Origin: Oscillospiraceae bacterium
Lineage (GTDB): Bacteria > Bacillota > Clostridia > Oscillospirales > Oscillospiraceae
Direction: 5' to 3'
Assembly (NCBI GenBank): GCA_902775355.1
Contig: CACYLY010000003.1
Location: forward strand, 1 to 64,000
Length of the DNA stretch: 64,000 nucleotides
Notes under the pieces: model-generated
What the model saw: the letters and a program-made list of their open reading frames with translations, nothing else
The model's database searches: none
What the model was told of the DNA's origin: nothing
Program-made: the position numbers and the translations under genes
Shown here: piece after piece, positions 8,691 to 17,574 of the stretch
How the letters are laid out: every line of letters begins with the position of its first letter
Numbering within the stretch: position 1 is the first letter of the stretch

Positions 8691-9686
8691 CGCCAGCAGT
8701 TTCAGGATCTGCACGGCGTTGGCCGCGGCGCCCTTGCGCAGCTGGTCGCCGCAGCACCAGAGGCAGATCCCCCGCGGGTCCGTCAGATCCTCCCGGAGCC
8801 GCCCGACCCAGACCGTGTCTCCCCCGCTGCTGTCCAGGGGCGTGGGATAGTCCCGTCCCTCCAGGTCCTCCGCCAGGCAAACGCCGGGGAAGGCGCGAAT
8901 GGCCTCTCGGGCCGCCTCCGGCTCCACCCGCTCCCGGGTGCGCAGCGTCAGGGAGATGGAGTGGGAGCGCAGCACCGGCACCCGCACGCAGGTGCAGCTG
9001 ACCTTCAGTTCCGGCGTGTGGAGGATCCGCCGGCCTTCGTTCTGGAGCTTCATCTCCTCGTCGGTATAGCCGTTTTCCGTAAATGCGCCGATGGCCGGGA
9101 TCACATTCAGGGCGATCTGGGTGGGAAAGACCTTCGCCCGTACCTTCTCCCCCGCCGCCAGGGCTCGCATCTGCTCCTCCAGCTCCCGAAGCCCCGCCTG
9201 CCCCGCGCCGGACACCGCCTGGTAGGTGCTGGCCGTGATGCTCTCGATGGGCGAGAGCCGGTGGATGGGCGCCGCGGCCATGAGACTGATCACCGTGGAG
9301 CAGTTGGGGTTTGCGACGATTCCCCGATGGGCAAAAGCGTCCTCGCCGTTGACCTCCGGCACCACCAGCGGCACCGCCGGATCCAGCCGAAAGGCGGAGC
9401 TGTTGTCGATGTACACCGCCCCCGCCGCCCGGATCGTCGGGGCCCAGCGGCGGGACTGTTCCGCCTCCACCGCCCCCAGCACGAAGTCCAATCCCGCGAA
9501 GCTCTGCTCCGTGGTCTCCTCCACCCGGAGCTCCCCGCCCCGGAAGGGCAGGCTCTCACCCGCAGAGCGGCGGCTGGCCAGCAGGCGCAGCTCAGACGCC
9601 GGCAGCTCGTATTCCTCGATCACCCGCAGCATTTCCCGGCCTACGGCCCCCGTGGCCCCCAGGATCCCGATGCGGCTTTGTTTCAT
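8679..9686 (-). CDS. asd: aspartate-semialdehyde dehydrogenase
   Basis: Makes L-aspartate-4-semialdehyde from aspartyl phosphate with NADPH, the branch point to lysine/diaminopimelate, threonine and methionine. The 335-residue protein has the NADP-binding start GILGATGAVGREM, the catalytic cysteine in ANPNCST, and the substrate region VPVLRSHSISL. I start at ATG 9686 (MKQSRIGILG) behind GAGGGGAG; longer in-frame starts lack a site. It is divergent from the threonine ammonia-lyase gene, so both lie in the aspartate-to-threonine pathway. Confidence 0.95.
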   Translation of the reverse strand: MKQSRIGILGATGAVGREMLRVIEEYELPASELRLLASRRSAGESLPFRGGELRVEETTEQSFAGLDFVLGAVEAEQSRRWAPTIRAAGAVYIDNSSAFRLDPAVPLVVPEVNGEDAFAHRGIVANPNCSTVISLMAAAPIHRLSPIESITASTYQAVSGAGQAGLRELEEQMRALAAGEKVRAKVFPTQIALNVIPAIGAFTENGYTDEEMKLQNEGRRILHTPELKVSCTCVRVPVLRSHSISLTLRTRERVEPEAAREAIRAFPGVCLAEDLEGRDYPTPLDSSGGDTVWVGRLREDLTDPRGICLWCCGDQLRKGAAANAVQILKLLAEAE

Positions 9687-9774
9687 GGCGCTCCCCTCTT
9701 TTCCCAAGTTTCCTCCCATTCTATGCGCGCGGCTGCGCCTTATGCGAAGCAGGTAAGATTTTTTTGATTGCGCA

Positions 9775-9803
9775 TTGAAATTCTATACCAATTGTTTTAC
9801 AAT
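9775..9803 (+). promoter_or_regulatory. promoter of threonine ammonia-lyase gene
   Basis: TTGAAA (9775-9780), 17-bp spacer, TACAAT (9798-9803), 44 bp before the ATG. Confidence 0.8.
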
Positions 9804-9846
9804 GTACACAGCGTTTTTGGTCATTCTACCAACTGGAGGGATATAC

Positions 9847-11061
9847 ATGGAATTGACGCTTTCCGATTTTGAGCGTGCGGCAGAGCGGCTCAAACCCATC
9901 CTGCACCATACCGAGCTGGATCTGTCCTCCACCTTCTCCAAGGCCACCGGCGGCCAGATCTACCTGAAATGCGAAAACCGGCAGAAGACCGGCTCCTTCA
10001 AGATCCGCGGCGCCTCCAACAAGATCGCCTGCATGATCGAGCGGGGCGAGCGCTGCCCGGTGGTGGCCTCCTCCGCGGGCAACCACGCCCAGGGCGTGGC
10101 CTACGCCTCCAGCCGCTTCGGCATCCCCGCCACCATCGTCATGCCCAAGGCCGCGCCCATCGCCAAGGTCCAGGCCACCGAGGGCTACGGGGCCAAGGTG
10201 GTGCTCACCGGCGCCTGCTATGACGACGCCTATAACGAAGCCCTCCGCATCTGCAAGGAGGAGGGCGCCAAGTTCCTGCACCCCTACAACGACTATGAGG
10301 TCATCGCCGGTCAGGGCACTCTGGCGCTGGAGATCCTGGGCGACCTGCCCACGGCGGACATCATCATCGTCCCCGCCGGCGGCGGCGGGCTGCTGGCCGG
10401 CATGGCCGTGGCCGCGAACCTGCTGAACCCCCGGGTGAAGGTCTACGGCGTCCAGGCCGAGGGCGCCCCGGCCATCGCCCTGAGCTTCCAGGAGAAGCGC
10501 TTGGTCACTACCGAGACCGCCGCCACCATTGCCGACGGCATCGCGGTCAAGGTCCCCGGGGACATCACTGTGGATCTCATCAACAAATACGCCGCCGGGG
10601 TGGTCACCGTCTCCGAGAAGGAGATCGCCAACGCCATCCTGCTGCTCATGGAGCGCTGCAAGCAGATCGTGGAGCCCGCCGGCGCCACCCCGCTGGCCGC
10701 CGTCCTCAGCGGCAAGATCGACGTGAAGGGCAAGCGGGTGGTCTGCCTCATGTCCGGCGGCAACGTGGACGTGAGCTTCCTGCAGAGCATCATCGAGCAG
10801 GGCCTGGTGGCCCGCAACCGGCGCCTGAAATTCGTCGCCACCCTGGCGGACAAGCCAGGCAGCCTGGTGCAGCTGCTGAACATTCTGGCCGAGCGCCGCG
10901 CCAATGTGCTCTCCATCTATCACGACCAGCTGTATCGCCGGCTGAACCCGGGCCAGACCAGCGTCCATGTGACCTGCGAGGTGGGCGGCGCCGAACACGG
11001 CCAGGCCTGCATCGACGCCATCTCCGCCACCGGCGTGGAGGTGGAGATCGAGTCGGAGTGA
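9847..11061 (+). CDS. ilvA: threonine ammonia-lyase with C-terminal ACT domain
   Basis: PLP enzyme that deaminates threonine to 2-oxobutanoate. The 404-residue product has the Schiff-base lysine in GSFKIRGASNK, the phosphate-binding loop GGGGLLAGMA and SSAGNHAQG. A single ACT domain follows from about residue 330 (ADKPGSLVQLLNILAERRAN), which suggests allosteric control. ATG 9847 is preceded by GGAGG; an upstream in-frame start at 9775 sits on the promoter. RidA, which clears the reactive enamine made by this reaction, follows 175 bp downstream. It could serve isoleucine synthesis (ilvA) or catabolism (tdcB-like); the neighbourhood does not decide. Confidence 0.93.
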   Translation: MELTLSDFERAAERLKPILHHTELDLSSTFSKATGGQIYLKCENRQKTGSFKIRGASNKIACMIERGERCPVVASSAGNHAQGVAYASSRFGIPATIVMPKAAPIAKVQATEGYGAKVVLTGACYDDAYNEALRICKEEGAKFLHPYNDYEVIAGQGTLALEILGDLPTADIIIVPAGGGGLLAGMAVAANLLNPRVKVYGVQAEGAPAIALSFQEKRLVTTETAATIADGIAVKVPGDITVDLINKYAAGVVTVSEKEIANAILLLMERCKQIVEPAGATPLAAVLSGKIDVKGKRVVCLMSGGNVDVSFLQSIIEQGLVARNRRLKFVATLADKPGSLVQLLNILAERRANVLSIYHDQLYRRLNPGQTSVHVTCEVGGAEHGQACIDAISATGVEVEIESE

Positions 11062-11069
11062 GCTCGGTT

Positions 11070-11215
11070 TTAGGTTTTAGTAGCGCCGAGCATCGCTCGG
11101 CGATCCCTCCGCTGTCATCCTGAGCGCAGCGAAGGATCCTGTTTCGTTGATTATTCAGAGAATACCCCTCAGTCTGGCCTCTGGCCGGACAGCTCCCCTT
11201 AGGCAGGGGAGCCAA
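11070..11215. repeat. REP-like intergenic repeat
   Basis: Contains GTCATCCTGAGCGCAGCGAA, a motif I recall as widespread between genes in gut bacteria, then CAGCTCCCCTTAGGCAGGGGAGCC, a hairpin related to the repeats at 57.8 and 58.6 kb. No coding potential. Confidence 0.65.
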
Positions 11216-11235
11216 AGATGAAAGGAGATCACAAC

Positions 11236-11607
11236 ATGAAAGCCGTATCCACCAACAAAGCCCCCGCAGCCATCGGTCCCTATTCCCAGGCCCAGATCGT
11301 GGGCAATCTGGTTTACACCTCCGGGCAGATCCCCATCATCCCCGAGACCGGCGCCCTGGCCGAAGGGCTGGAGGCCCAGGCCCACCAGGTCTTCAAAAAC
11401 CTGGGCGAGCTGCTGAAGGCCGCCGGGTCCGACCTCAGCAAGACCGTGAAGACCACCGTCTTCATCAAGAACATGAACGACTTCGGCGCCATCAACGCCA
11501 TTTACGCCCAGTACTTCACCGAGCCCTTCCCCGCCCGCTCCTGCGTGGAGGTCGCCAGACTTCCCAAGGACGTGCTGCTGGAGTGCGAGGTCATCGCCGA
11601 GCTCTGA
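11236..11607 (+). CDS. ridA: RidA family 2-iminobutanoate/2-iminopropanoate deaminase
   Basis: 123-residue YjgF/RidA protein that hydrolyses imines released by PLP dehydratases such as the ammonia-lyase just upstream. Family hallmarks are AIGPYSQAQ near residue 14, the catalytic-site arginine in PARSCVEVARLPKD and the ending LLECEVIAEL. ATG 11236 is preceded by AAAGGAGATC. It is probably co-transcribed with the upstream gene despite the 175-bp gap that carries a repeat. The pairing of a threonine dehydratase and RidA is a classic functional link. Confidence 0.95.
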   Translation: MKAVSTNKAPAAIGPYSQAQIVGNLVYTSGQIPIIPETGALAEGLEAQAHQVFKNLGELLKAAGSDLSKTVKTTVFIKNMNDFGAINAIYAQYFTEPFPARSCVEVARLPKDVLLECEVIAEL

Positions 11608-11627
11608 TCCCCCGAAAAAGCATTCAC

Positions 11628-11663
11628 GGAAAGGCCGTCTTGCGAGACGGTCTTTCCTTTTTG
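11628..11663 (+). terminator. terminator after ridA
   Basis: GGAAAGGCCGTCT pairs with AGACGGTCTTTCC around TGCG, then TTTTT. Confidence 0.9.
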
Positions 11664-11693
11664 TTTTTTCTCCTGCGCCGGGAAAAATAATAC

Positions 11694-11722
11694 TTCCCAT
11701 CGGGAGCAAAAGGCGCTATAAT
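11694..11722 (+). promoter_or_regulatory. promoter of the glycogen operon
   Basis: TTCCCA (11694-11699), 17-bp spacer, perfect TATAAT (11717-11722); 35 bp before the glgB start. The -35 is weak (four of six). Confidence 0.65.
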
Positions 11723-11757
11723 ATGGGGTGGTAAGAAATGGAGAGGAGGTTGGAACG

Positions 11758-13656
11758 ATGGAAGAGAGATTCCTTCCCTACATTCCAAAAGACGACATCT
11801 ATTTATTCAACACCGGCAACGCCCGCAAGGCCTGGCTGGCCTTCGGCTGCCATTTCATCCCCGAGCTGCAGATGCACCGCTTCCTGGTCTGGGCCCCCAA
11901 CGCCAAGAGCGTGACCCTGGTGGGCGACTTCAACAGCTGGCATTGGGACGACACCCCCATGGAGAAGCTGGAGGGCGGCGTCTGGTGCGTGTTCCTGGAG
12001 AATATCTGGGAGCTCCAGTGCTACAAGTACTGCATCGAGGCCTGGGACGGCCGCCGGACCCTGAAATCGGATCCCTTTGCCGCCATGTCCCAGACCCGGA
12101 ACCAGAGCGCTTCCATGGTCTGGTGCCGGGAGGACTATCCCTGGGGCGACGCAGATTACATCAACGCCCGCGCCCACCGCAATTTCATGACCAGCCCCAT
12201 GAGCATCTACGAGGTCCATCCCGGCTCCTGGCAGGACCTGGAGGGCGGCGTCAACTACCGGAACCTGGCCGACGCGCTGGCGGGCTACTGCTCGGATATG
12301 GGCTACACCCACGTGGAGCTGATGCCCGTCACCGAGTATCCCTTTGACGGGTCCTGGGGCTATCAGGTCACGGGCTACTACGCCCCCACCAGCCGCTACG
12401 GCAATCCGGACGATTTCAAGTATTTTGTGGACACGCTGCACCGGGCGGGTCTGGGCGTGATCATGGACTGGGTCCCCGCCCACTTCCCCAGGGACGAGCA
12501 CGGCCTGGCCAATTTTGACGGCACCCCGCTTTACGAGTGCAAGGAGCGGCGCATGGCGGAGCACCCCGAATGGGGCACCCTGATCTTCGACTACGCCAGC
12601 ACCCAGGTCCAGAGCTTCCTGGTCTCCTCCGCCTGCAAGTTCTTTGAGGTCTTCCATATCGACGGCATCCGGGTGGACGCCGTGAGTTCCATGCTCTACT
12701 TGAACTACGGCCGGCGGGACGGGGATTTCACCCCCAACGAGGAGGGCGGCAGCACCAACCTGCACGCACTCCGCTTCCTGCGGAAGATGAACAGCGCCGT
12801 GCTCTCCACCTACGCCGGCGCCGTCACCATCGCGGAGGAATCCACCGCCTTCCCGCTGATCACCGCGCCCCCCGAGGTGGGCGGCGTGGGCTTCTGCCTG
12901 AAGTGGGACATGGGCTTCATGCACGACACCATTGAGTACATGCAGCTGGACCCCATCTACCGCAACTATCACCACAACAAGCTCACCTTCTCCATGATGT
13001 ACGCCTTCTCGGAGAACTTTGTCCTGGCCTATTCCCACGACGAGGTGGTCCACGGCAAGTACTCCATGATCAACAAGATGAGCGGCGACTACGAGCAGAA
13101 GTTCGCCTCCCTGCGGGCCCTTTACGGCTATCAGTTCGGCCATCCCGGCAAGAAGCTGACCTTCATGGGCAGCGAGTTCGGCCAGTTCATCGAGTGGAAC
13201 TGGCAGCAGGGGCTGGACTGGCTGCTGCTGGGCTTCCGCAAGCACGAGCAGCTGCGCCAGTACATGCGCGCCCTGAATCATCTCTACACGGAAACGCCCG
13301 CTCTCTACGCGGTGGACCGCTCTTGGGACGGCTTCCGCTGGCTGAATGTGGACGACGGCGGCCGCAGCTCCATCGCTTTCCTGCGCTCGGCCGAGGCGGA
13401 CAACAGCTATGTCGTCTGCGTGTCCAACTTCACCCCCGTGCGTTATGACAATTTCCAGATCGGCCTGCCTATGAACGGCAGCCTCCATGAGATCTTGAAC
13501 AGCGACGATGAGCAGTACGGCGGCACCGGCGTGAAAAACGCGCCGCTGATCCACGCCCACAAGCAGGGCTTCCTGGACATGCAGTACTCCGCCTTTATCA
13601 CCCTGCCGCCCATGTCCACGGTCTTCTTCCGCTACAAGCCCAGAAAGAACAAGTAA
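11758..13656 (+). CDS. glgB: 1,4-alpha-glucan branching enzyme
   Basis: Adds alpha-1,6 branches to glycogen. The 632-residue protein has the CBM48 module in the first ~110 residues (VWAPNAKSVTLVGDFNSW), then the GH13_9 catalytic barrel: MSIYEVHPGSW, YTHVELMPVTEYPFDGSWGYQ, the nucleophile in GIRVDAVSSMLY, the acid in TIAEESTAFP and FSHDEVVHGK in the form YSHDEVVHGK. AGGAGG lies 8 nt before ATG 11758. First gene of the glycogen operon; glgA follows 22 bp after. Confidence 0.97.
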   Translation: MEERFLPYIPKDDIYLFNTGNARKAWLAFGCHFIPELQMHRFLVWAPNAKSVTLVGDFNSWHWDDTPMEKLEGGVWCVFLENIWELQCYKYCIEAWDGRRTLKSDPFAAMSQTRNQSASMVWCREDYPWGDADYINARAHRNFMTSPMSIYEVHPGSWQDLEGGVNYRNLADALAGYCSDMGYTHVELMPVTEYPFDGSWGYQVTGYYAPTSRYGNPDDFKYFVDTLHRAGLGVIMDWVPAHFPRDEHGLANFDGTPLYECKERRMAEHPEWGTLIFDYASTQVQSFLVSSACKFFEVFHIDGIRVDAVSSMLYLNYGRRDGDFTPNEEGGSTNLHALRFLRKMNSAVLSTYAGAVTIAEESTAFPLITAPPEVGGVGFCLKWDMGFMHDTIEYMQLDPIYRNYHHNKLTFSMMYAFSENFVLAYSHDEVVHGKYSMINKMSGDYEQKFASLRALYGYQFGHPGKKLTFMGSEFGQFIEWNWQQGLDWLLLGFRKHEQLRQYMRALNHLYTETPALYAVDRSWDGFRWLNVDDGGRSSIAFLRSAEADNSYVVCVSNFTPVRYDNFQIGLPMNGSLHEILNSDDEQYGGTGVKNAPLIHAHKQGFLDMQYSAFITLPPMSTVFFRYKPRKNK

Positions 13657-13678
13657 TTATTCTGAATGGAGTGTACAT

Positions 13679-15157
13679 ATGAAAAAAGAGTTTCGTGAGC
13701 TTCTGAAAGAGCATGGCCGCAGCCAGATGCCCAAGATCCTGCTGGCCTCCGCCGAGTGCGCCCCCCTGTCCAAGACCGGGGGCCTGGCCGACGTGGTGGG
13801 CACCCTCCCCAAATCCCTGAAAAAGCTGGGCATGGACGCCCGGGTCATCACTCCCTACCACCGGGTCATCAAGGACAAGTACGCCGACCGGGTGGAGCAC
13901 ATGTTCACCTTCTACGCCCGCCTGGGCTGGCGCAGCGAGTATGTGGGCATCGAAAAGCTGGTGCTGGACGGCGTCATCATCTATCTGGTGGACAATGAGC
14001 ACTACTTCGGGGACAAGATCTATCGCGGCGGGGACGCGGAGCTGGAGCAGTACGCCTTCTTCACCCGCTCGGTGCTGGACGCCATCCCCAATCTGGACTT
14101 CACGCCCGATGTGGTCCACTGCAACGACTGGCACACCGCCATGATCCCCATGCTGGGCAAGACCCAGTATCAGGGCGGCATGCAGGAGCATCTCAAGTAC
14201 CTGCTGACCATCCACAATATCGCTTTCCAGGGCAAGTGCGGCTTTGACCGGGTCCAGGATCTGCTGGGCGTGGACAGCCGGTATTACACCCCGGAGTTCA
14301 TGGAGCTCAACGGCTGCGCCAACTTCATGAAGGGCGGCCTGGTCTTCGCCGACCGGATCAACACCGTGAGCCCCAGCTATGCCGAGGAGATCAAGATGCC
14401 CTATTACGCCGAGGGCCTGGAGGGCATTCTGAACGCCCGCCACGCGCAGCTGTCCGGCATCATCAACGGCATCGACAAGGAAGTCTTCAATCCCTACCAC
14501 GACCCCGAGCTGCCCGTCCACTTCGACAAGGGCCACCGCAAGGGCAAAGCTCTGTGCAAGGCCGCCCTGCAGGAGAAGATGGGGCTGGACATCCGGCCCG
14601 ACGTGCCGATCTTCTCCATGGTCACCCGCATGACCGAGCAGAAGGGCTTTGATCTGGTGGCCTGCGTGCTGGACGACCTGATGAGCCGGGAGGACATGCA
14701 GTTCATGCTTCTGGGCACCGGCGACGAGCGCTTTGAAAACTTCATGCGGGCCGCGGAGTACCGCTATCGGGGCAGACTCTGCGCCTACATCGGGTACAGC
14801 GAGCCTCTGAGCCACCTGGTCTACGCCGGCAGCGATTTTCTCATCATGCCCTCCCGCTTTGAGCCCTGCGGCCTGAGCCAGATGATCGCCATGCGCTACG
14901 GCACCCTGCCCATCGTGCGGGAGACCGGCGGTCTGAAAGATACCGTCTTGCCCTACAACCAGTACACCGGCGAGGGCAACGGCTTCTCCTTTGCCAATTA
15001 CGACGCCTGGGAGCTGCGGGACGCCATCCGCAAGGCGCTGGACTGCTACCGGAAGCCGGAGGTCATGAACAATCTGATCCGCAGCGCCATGGACTGCGAT
15101 TTCGGCTTTGACCGCTCCGCCGAGGAGTACGCCAAGCTCTACGTATGGATGCTGTGA
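13679..15157 (+). CDS. glgA: glycogen synthase (GT5)
   Basis: Transfers glucose from a nucleotide sugar, normally ADP-glucose in bacteria, to the growing glycogen chain. The 492-residue protein has the GT5 donor-binding start LSKTGGLADVVGTLP at about residue 31, the HNIAFQG segment and the C-terminal PSRFEPCGLSQM motif. It lies 22 bp after glgB. No glgC/glgD (ADP-glucose pyrophosphorylase) or glgP is present in the window, so the sugar-donor genes must be elsewhere. Confidence 0.97.
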   Translation: MKKEFRELLKEHGRSQMPKILLASAECAPLSKTGGLADVVGTLPKSLKKLGMDARVITPYHRVIKDKYADRVEHMFTFYARLGWRSEYVGIEKLVLDGVIIYLVDNEHYFGDKIYRGGDAELEQYAFFTRSVLDAIPNLDFTPDVVHCNDWHTAMIPMLGKTQYQGGMQEHLKYLLTIHNIAFQGKCGFDRVQDLLGVDSRYYTPEFMELNGCANFMKGGLVFADRINTVSPSYAEEIKMPYYAEGLEGILNARHAQLSGIINGIDKEVFNPYHDPELPVHFDKGHRKGKALCKAALQEKMGLDIRPDVPIFSMVTRMTEQKGFDLVACVLDDLMSREDMQFMLLGTGDERFENFMRAAEYRYRGRLCAYIGYSEPLSHLVYAGSDFLIMPSRFEPCGLSQMIAMRYGTLPIVRETGGLKDTVLPYNQYTGEGNGFSFANYDAWELRDAIRKALDCYRKPEVMNNLIRSAMDCDFGFDRSAEEYAKLYVWML

Positions 15158-15201
15158 TCTGCCGCGGCCGCTCCCCCTCGGGGGAGGAAGCCCTCAAGCG
15201 C

Positions 15202-17562
15202 ATGATTCTCTATTTCGGCGGCATTTATCGGGAGCACTGGTCGGAGGACTACACCCTGGCCGTGCACTACGAGGGCCGCAAAAGCGTGGACGCCGTCTGT
15301 AAAGACGGCGTCTGGCGTGCCGTGGGCGGAGACGTGGACCTGGTCCGGCTGCTGAACTCGCCGGAGTGCCCCGCCGTCACCATGCTCTACTTCCAGGGCG
15401 CCGCCGCGGTTTACGCCGCGGCGCGGGACTGCGCGTCCCGGGGCCTGCCTCTGGACCGGCTGGACGAATGCTTTTACTCTCCCTCCAACCCCTTTACGGC
15501 CCCGGAGCTGGTGCGCCTGCTGATGGACGACTGCGGCTTTTCCATGAGCCGGGCCTTTCAGGTGGCCGCCGCCTGCTGCGGCGATCTGCGCTGCTCCGGC
15601 GTGGACGCGGCCCAGGTCTATCCCCTGCAGCCCCGCACCGCTCATATCATCAACATCCTCCGCAGCACCAGCGCCAGCAGCCTGGCTGCCCGCCACAACA
15701 GCACGGACAGCTTTTATCGCTCTCCCCGCGGCGCGCAGCCCGAGGGCTCGGTGCTCACGCTGCGCCTGAAGGTGCTGGCCGGCAAGGCCATCCGGGCGGA
15801 CCTGATCCTGTACGGGGACGGCTTCCGCCGGGAGATCCCCATGGTCCCCGCGGAGAAGGGCTTCGCCGTCACCTTCCGCCTGCCGGACAAGGCCCAGGCC
15901 CTGTGGTACCGTTTCCGGCTCCTGACGCCGGACGGGACCCACTGGCTCTGCGCGGACGTCGGCGGCTTCCACAGCCGGCTGTGCACCGGCGAGGAACCGG
16001 GCTTCCGCCTGACGGTCTATAAAAAGGATTTCGAGACCCCGGCCTGGTTCCGCCGGAGCGTGATGTACCAGATCTTCCCGGACCGTTTCGCCTTTTCGGA
16101 GGACGGTACCGCCCAGGCCGGCGTCCGTTATCACCGGGCCCTGGGCCAGCAGGCCGAGCTCCACGGGAGCCTTGAGGAAGCGCCCCGCTGGAAGCCCCGG
16201 CCCTTTGAGAAGTCCTATACGCCGGACGATTTCTACGGCGGCACCTTGAAAGGCATTCGGGAAAAGCTCCCCTATCTCAAAAAGCTGGGGATCAGCTGCC
16301 TGTATCTGAACCCCATCGGCGAGGCCCGCTCCAACCACCGCTATGATACCTCGGACTATCTGAAGGTAGACCCGATCCTGGGCAGCAACGAGGACCTGAC
16401 CGAGCTGTGCGAAGCCGCCGGCGCCCTGGGCATCCGGGTGATGCTGGACGGGGTCTATTCCCACACCGGGGACGACAGCGTCTACTTCAACCGCTACGGC
16501 CACTATCCGGAAAAGGGCGCCTGTCAGGGCAAGGATTCCCCCTATTATCCCTGGTACGATTTCAAGCGCTTCCCCGATCAGTACCGCTGCTGGTGGGGCT
16601 TTGACTCTCTGCCCGAGGTGGAGGAGACCAACCCCGCCTGGCAGGACTTTGTGATCACCGGACCCAACAGCGTGGTGCGCAGTTGGCTGCGCCGGGGCGC
16701 CTCCGCCTGGCGTCTGGACGTGGCGGATGAGCTGCCGGACGAGGTGCTGGCTCTGATCCGCCGGGCCGCCAAGGAGGAAAAGCCCGACGCCGTGGTGCTG
16801 GGCGAGGTGTGGGAGGACGCCGTGCTCAAGGAGAGCTACGGCAGCCGCCGCAACTACGCCCTGGGCTACTCTCTGGACTCGGTGATGAACTATCCCCTGC
16901 GCGTCGCGGTCCTGGACTTTGCCCATCACCGCAGCAGCGCCTATCAGCTGCGGGACTTTCTGATCACCCAGCAGCACAACTATCCCCTGCCCTTCTACTA
17001 CTCTCTGATGAACCTGCTGGGCTCCCACGACGTGGAGCGCCTGCGCTCGGCCCTGGCCACCGACGTCTGGATCAAGACCCTCTCCCGGGAGGATCAGCTG
17101 AAGCTCAAGTTCTCCGAAGAGGCGCTGGAGCAGGCCGTGGAGCTGGAGAAGCTCTGCGCGGTGCTGCAGTTCGCCCTGCCCGGCGTCCCCAGCATCTATT
17201 ACGGAGACGAACAGGGCATGTGCGGCGTGGGCGATCCCTTCAACCGCCTCCCCTTCCGGGAGGAACGGCAGGACCTCTTCGGGCACTACGCGGCCCTGGC
17301 CGCCCTTCGCAGTTCCGCTGCCGCCCTGTCCACCGGCCACGCCCGTTTCCTGGCCCTGTCCCGGGACCTGCTGCTGGTGCTTCGCTGGATCACCGAAGAA
17401 AAGGACATCTTCGGCGAGCCCGCCGAAAACGGCGTGTATCTGGCGGTGATCAACCGGAGCCGGGAAGCTTCGGACTATGAGCTGGACTGCAGCGCGCTGG
17501 GCTGCGGTCTGGTGCAGGGCAGCATCGGCGGCTGCCGCGGTGAGATCCGCCGGCTCCTGTAA
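15202..17562 (+). CDS. GH13 alpha-glucan hydrolase/transferase with N-terminal extra domain
   Basis: Alpha-amylase-family enzyme of about 786 residues, likely acting on glycogen or maltodextrin in the cytoplasm (no signal peptide). About residues 1-170 form a domain of unknown function (LQPRTAHIINILRST) followed by a beta-sandwich, then the barrel: MYQIFPDRF, RVMLDGVYSHTGDD, the nucleophile in AWRLDVADELPDE, the acid in VVLGEVWED and LLGSHDVERL. This pattern fits neopullulanase/maltogenic-type enzymes. The start is uncertain: ATG 15145 overlaps glgA by 13 bp, but the codons between 15145 and 15202 cover a CCCCCTCGGGGG repeat hairpin, so I prefer ATG 15202. Confidence 0.85.
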   Translation: MILYFGGIYREHWSEDYTLAVHYEGRKSVDAVCKDGVWRAVGGDVDLVRLLNSPECPAVTMLYFQGAAAVYAAARDCASRGLPLDRLDECFYSPSNPFTAPELVRLLMDDCGFSMSRAFQVAAACCGDLRCSGVDAAQVYPLQPRTAHIINILRSTSASSLAARHNSTDSFYRSPRGAQPEGSVLTLRLKVLAGKAIRADLILYGDGFRREIPMVPAEKGFAVTFRLPDKAQALWYRFRLLTPDGTHWLCADVGGFHSRLCTGEEPGFRLTVYKKDFETPAWFRRSVMYQIFPDRFAFSEDGTAQAGVRYHRALGQQAELHGSLEEAPRWKPRPFEKSYTPDDFYGGTLKGIREKLPYLKKLGISCLYLNPIGEARSNHRYDTSDYLKVDPILGSNEDLTELCEAAGALGIRVMLDGVYSHTGDDSVYFNRYGHYPEKGACQGKDSPYYPWYDFKRFPDQYRCWWGFDSLPEVEETNPAWQDFVITGPNSVVRSWLRRGASAWRLDVADELPDEVLALIRRAAKEEKPDAVVLGEVWEDAVLKESYGSRRNYALGYSLDSVMNYPLRVAVLDFAHHRSSAYQLRDFLITQQHNYPLPFYYSLMNLLGSHDVERLRSALATDVWIKTLSREDQLKLKFSEEALEQAVELEKLCAVLQFALPGVPSIYYGDEQGMCGVGDPFNRLPFREERQDLFGHYAALAALRSSAAALSTGHARFLALSRDLLLVLRWITEEKDIFGEPAENGVYLAVINRSREASDYELDCSALGCGLVQGSIGGCRGEIRRLL

Positions 17563-17574
17563 CGAGGTGAGGCC

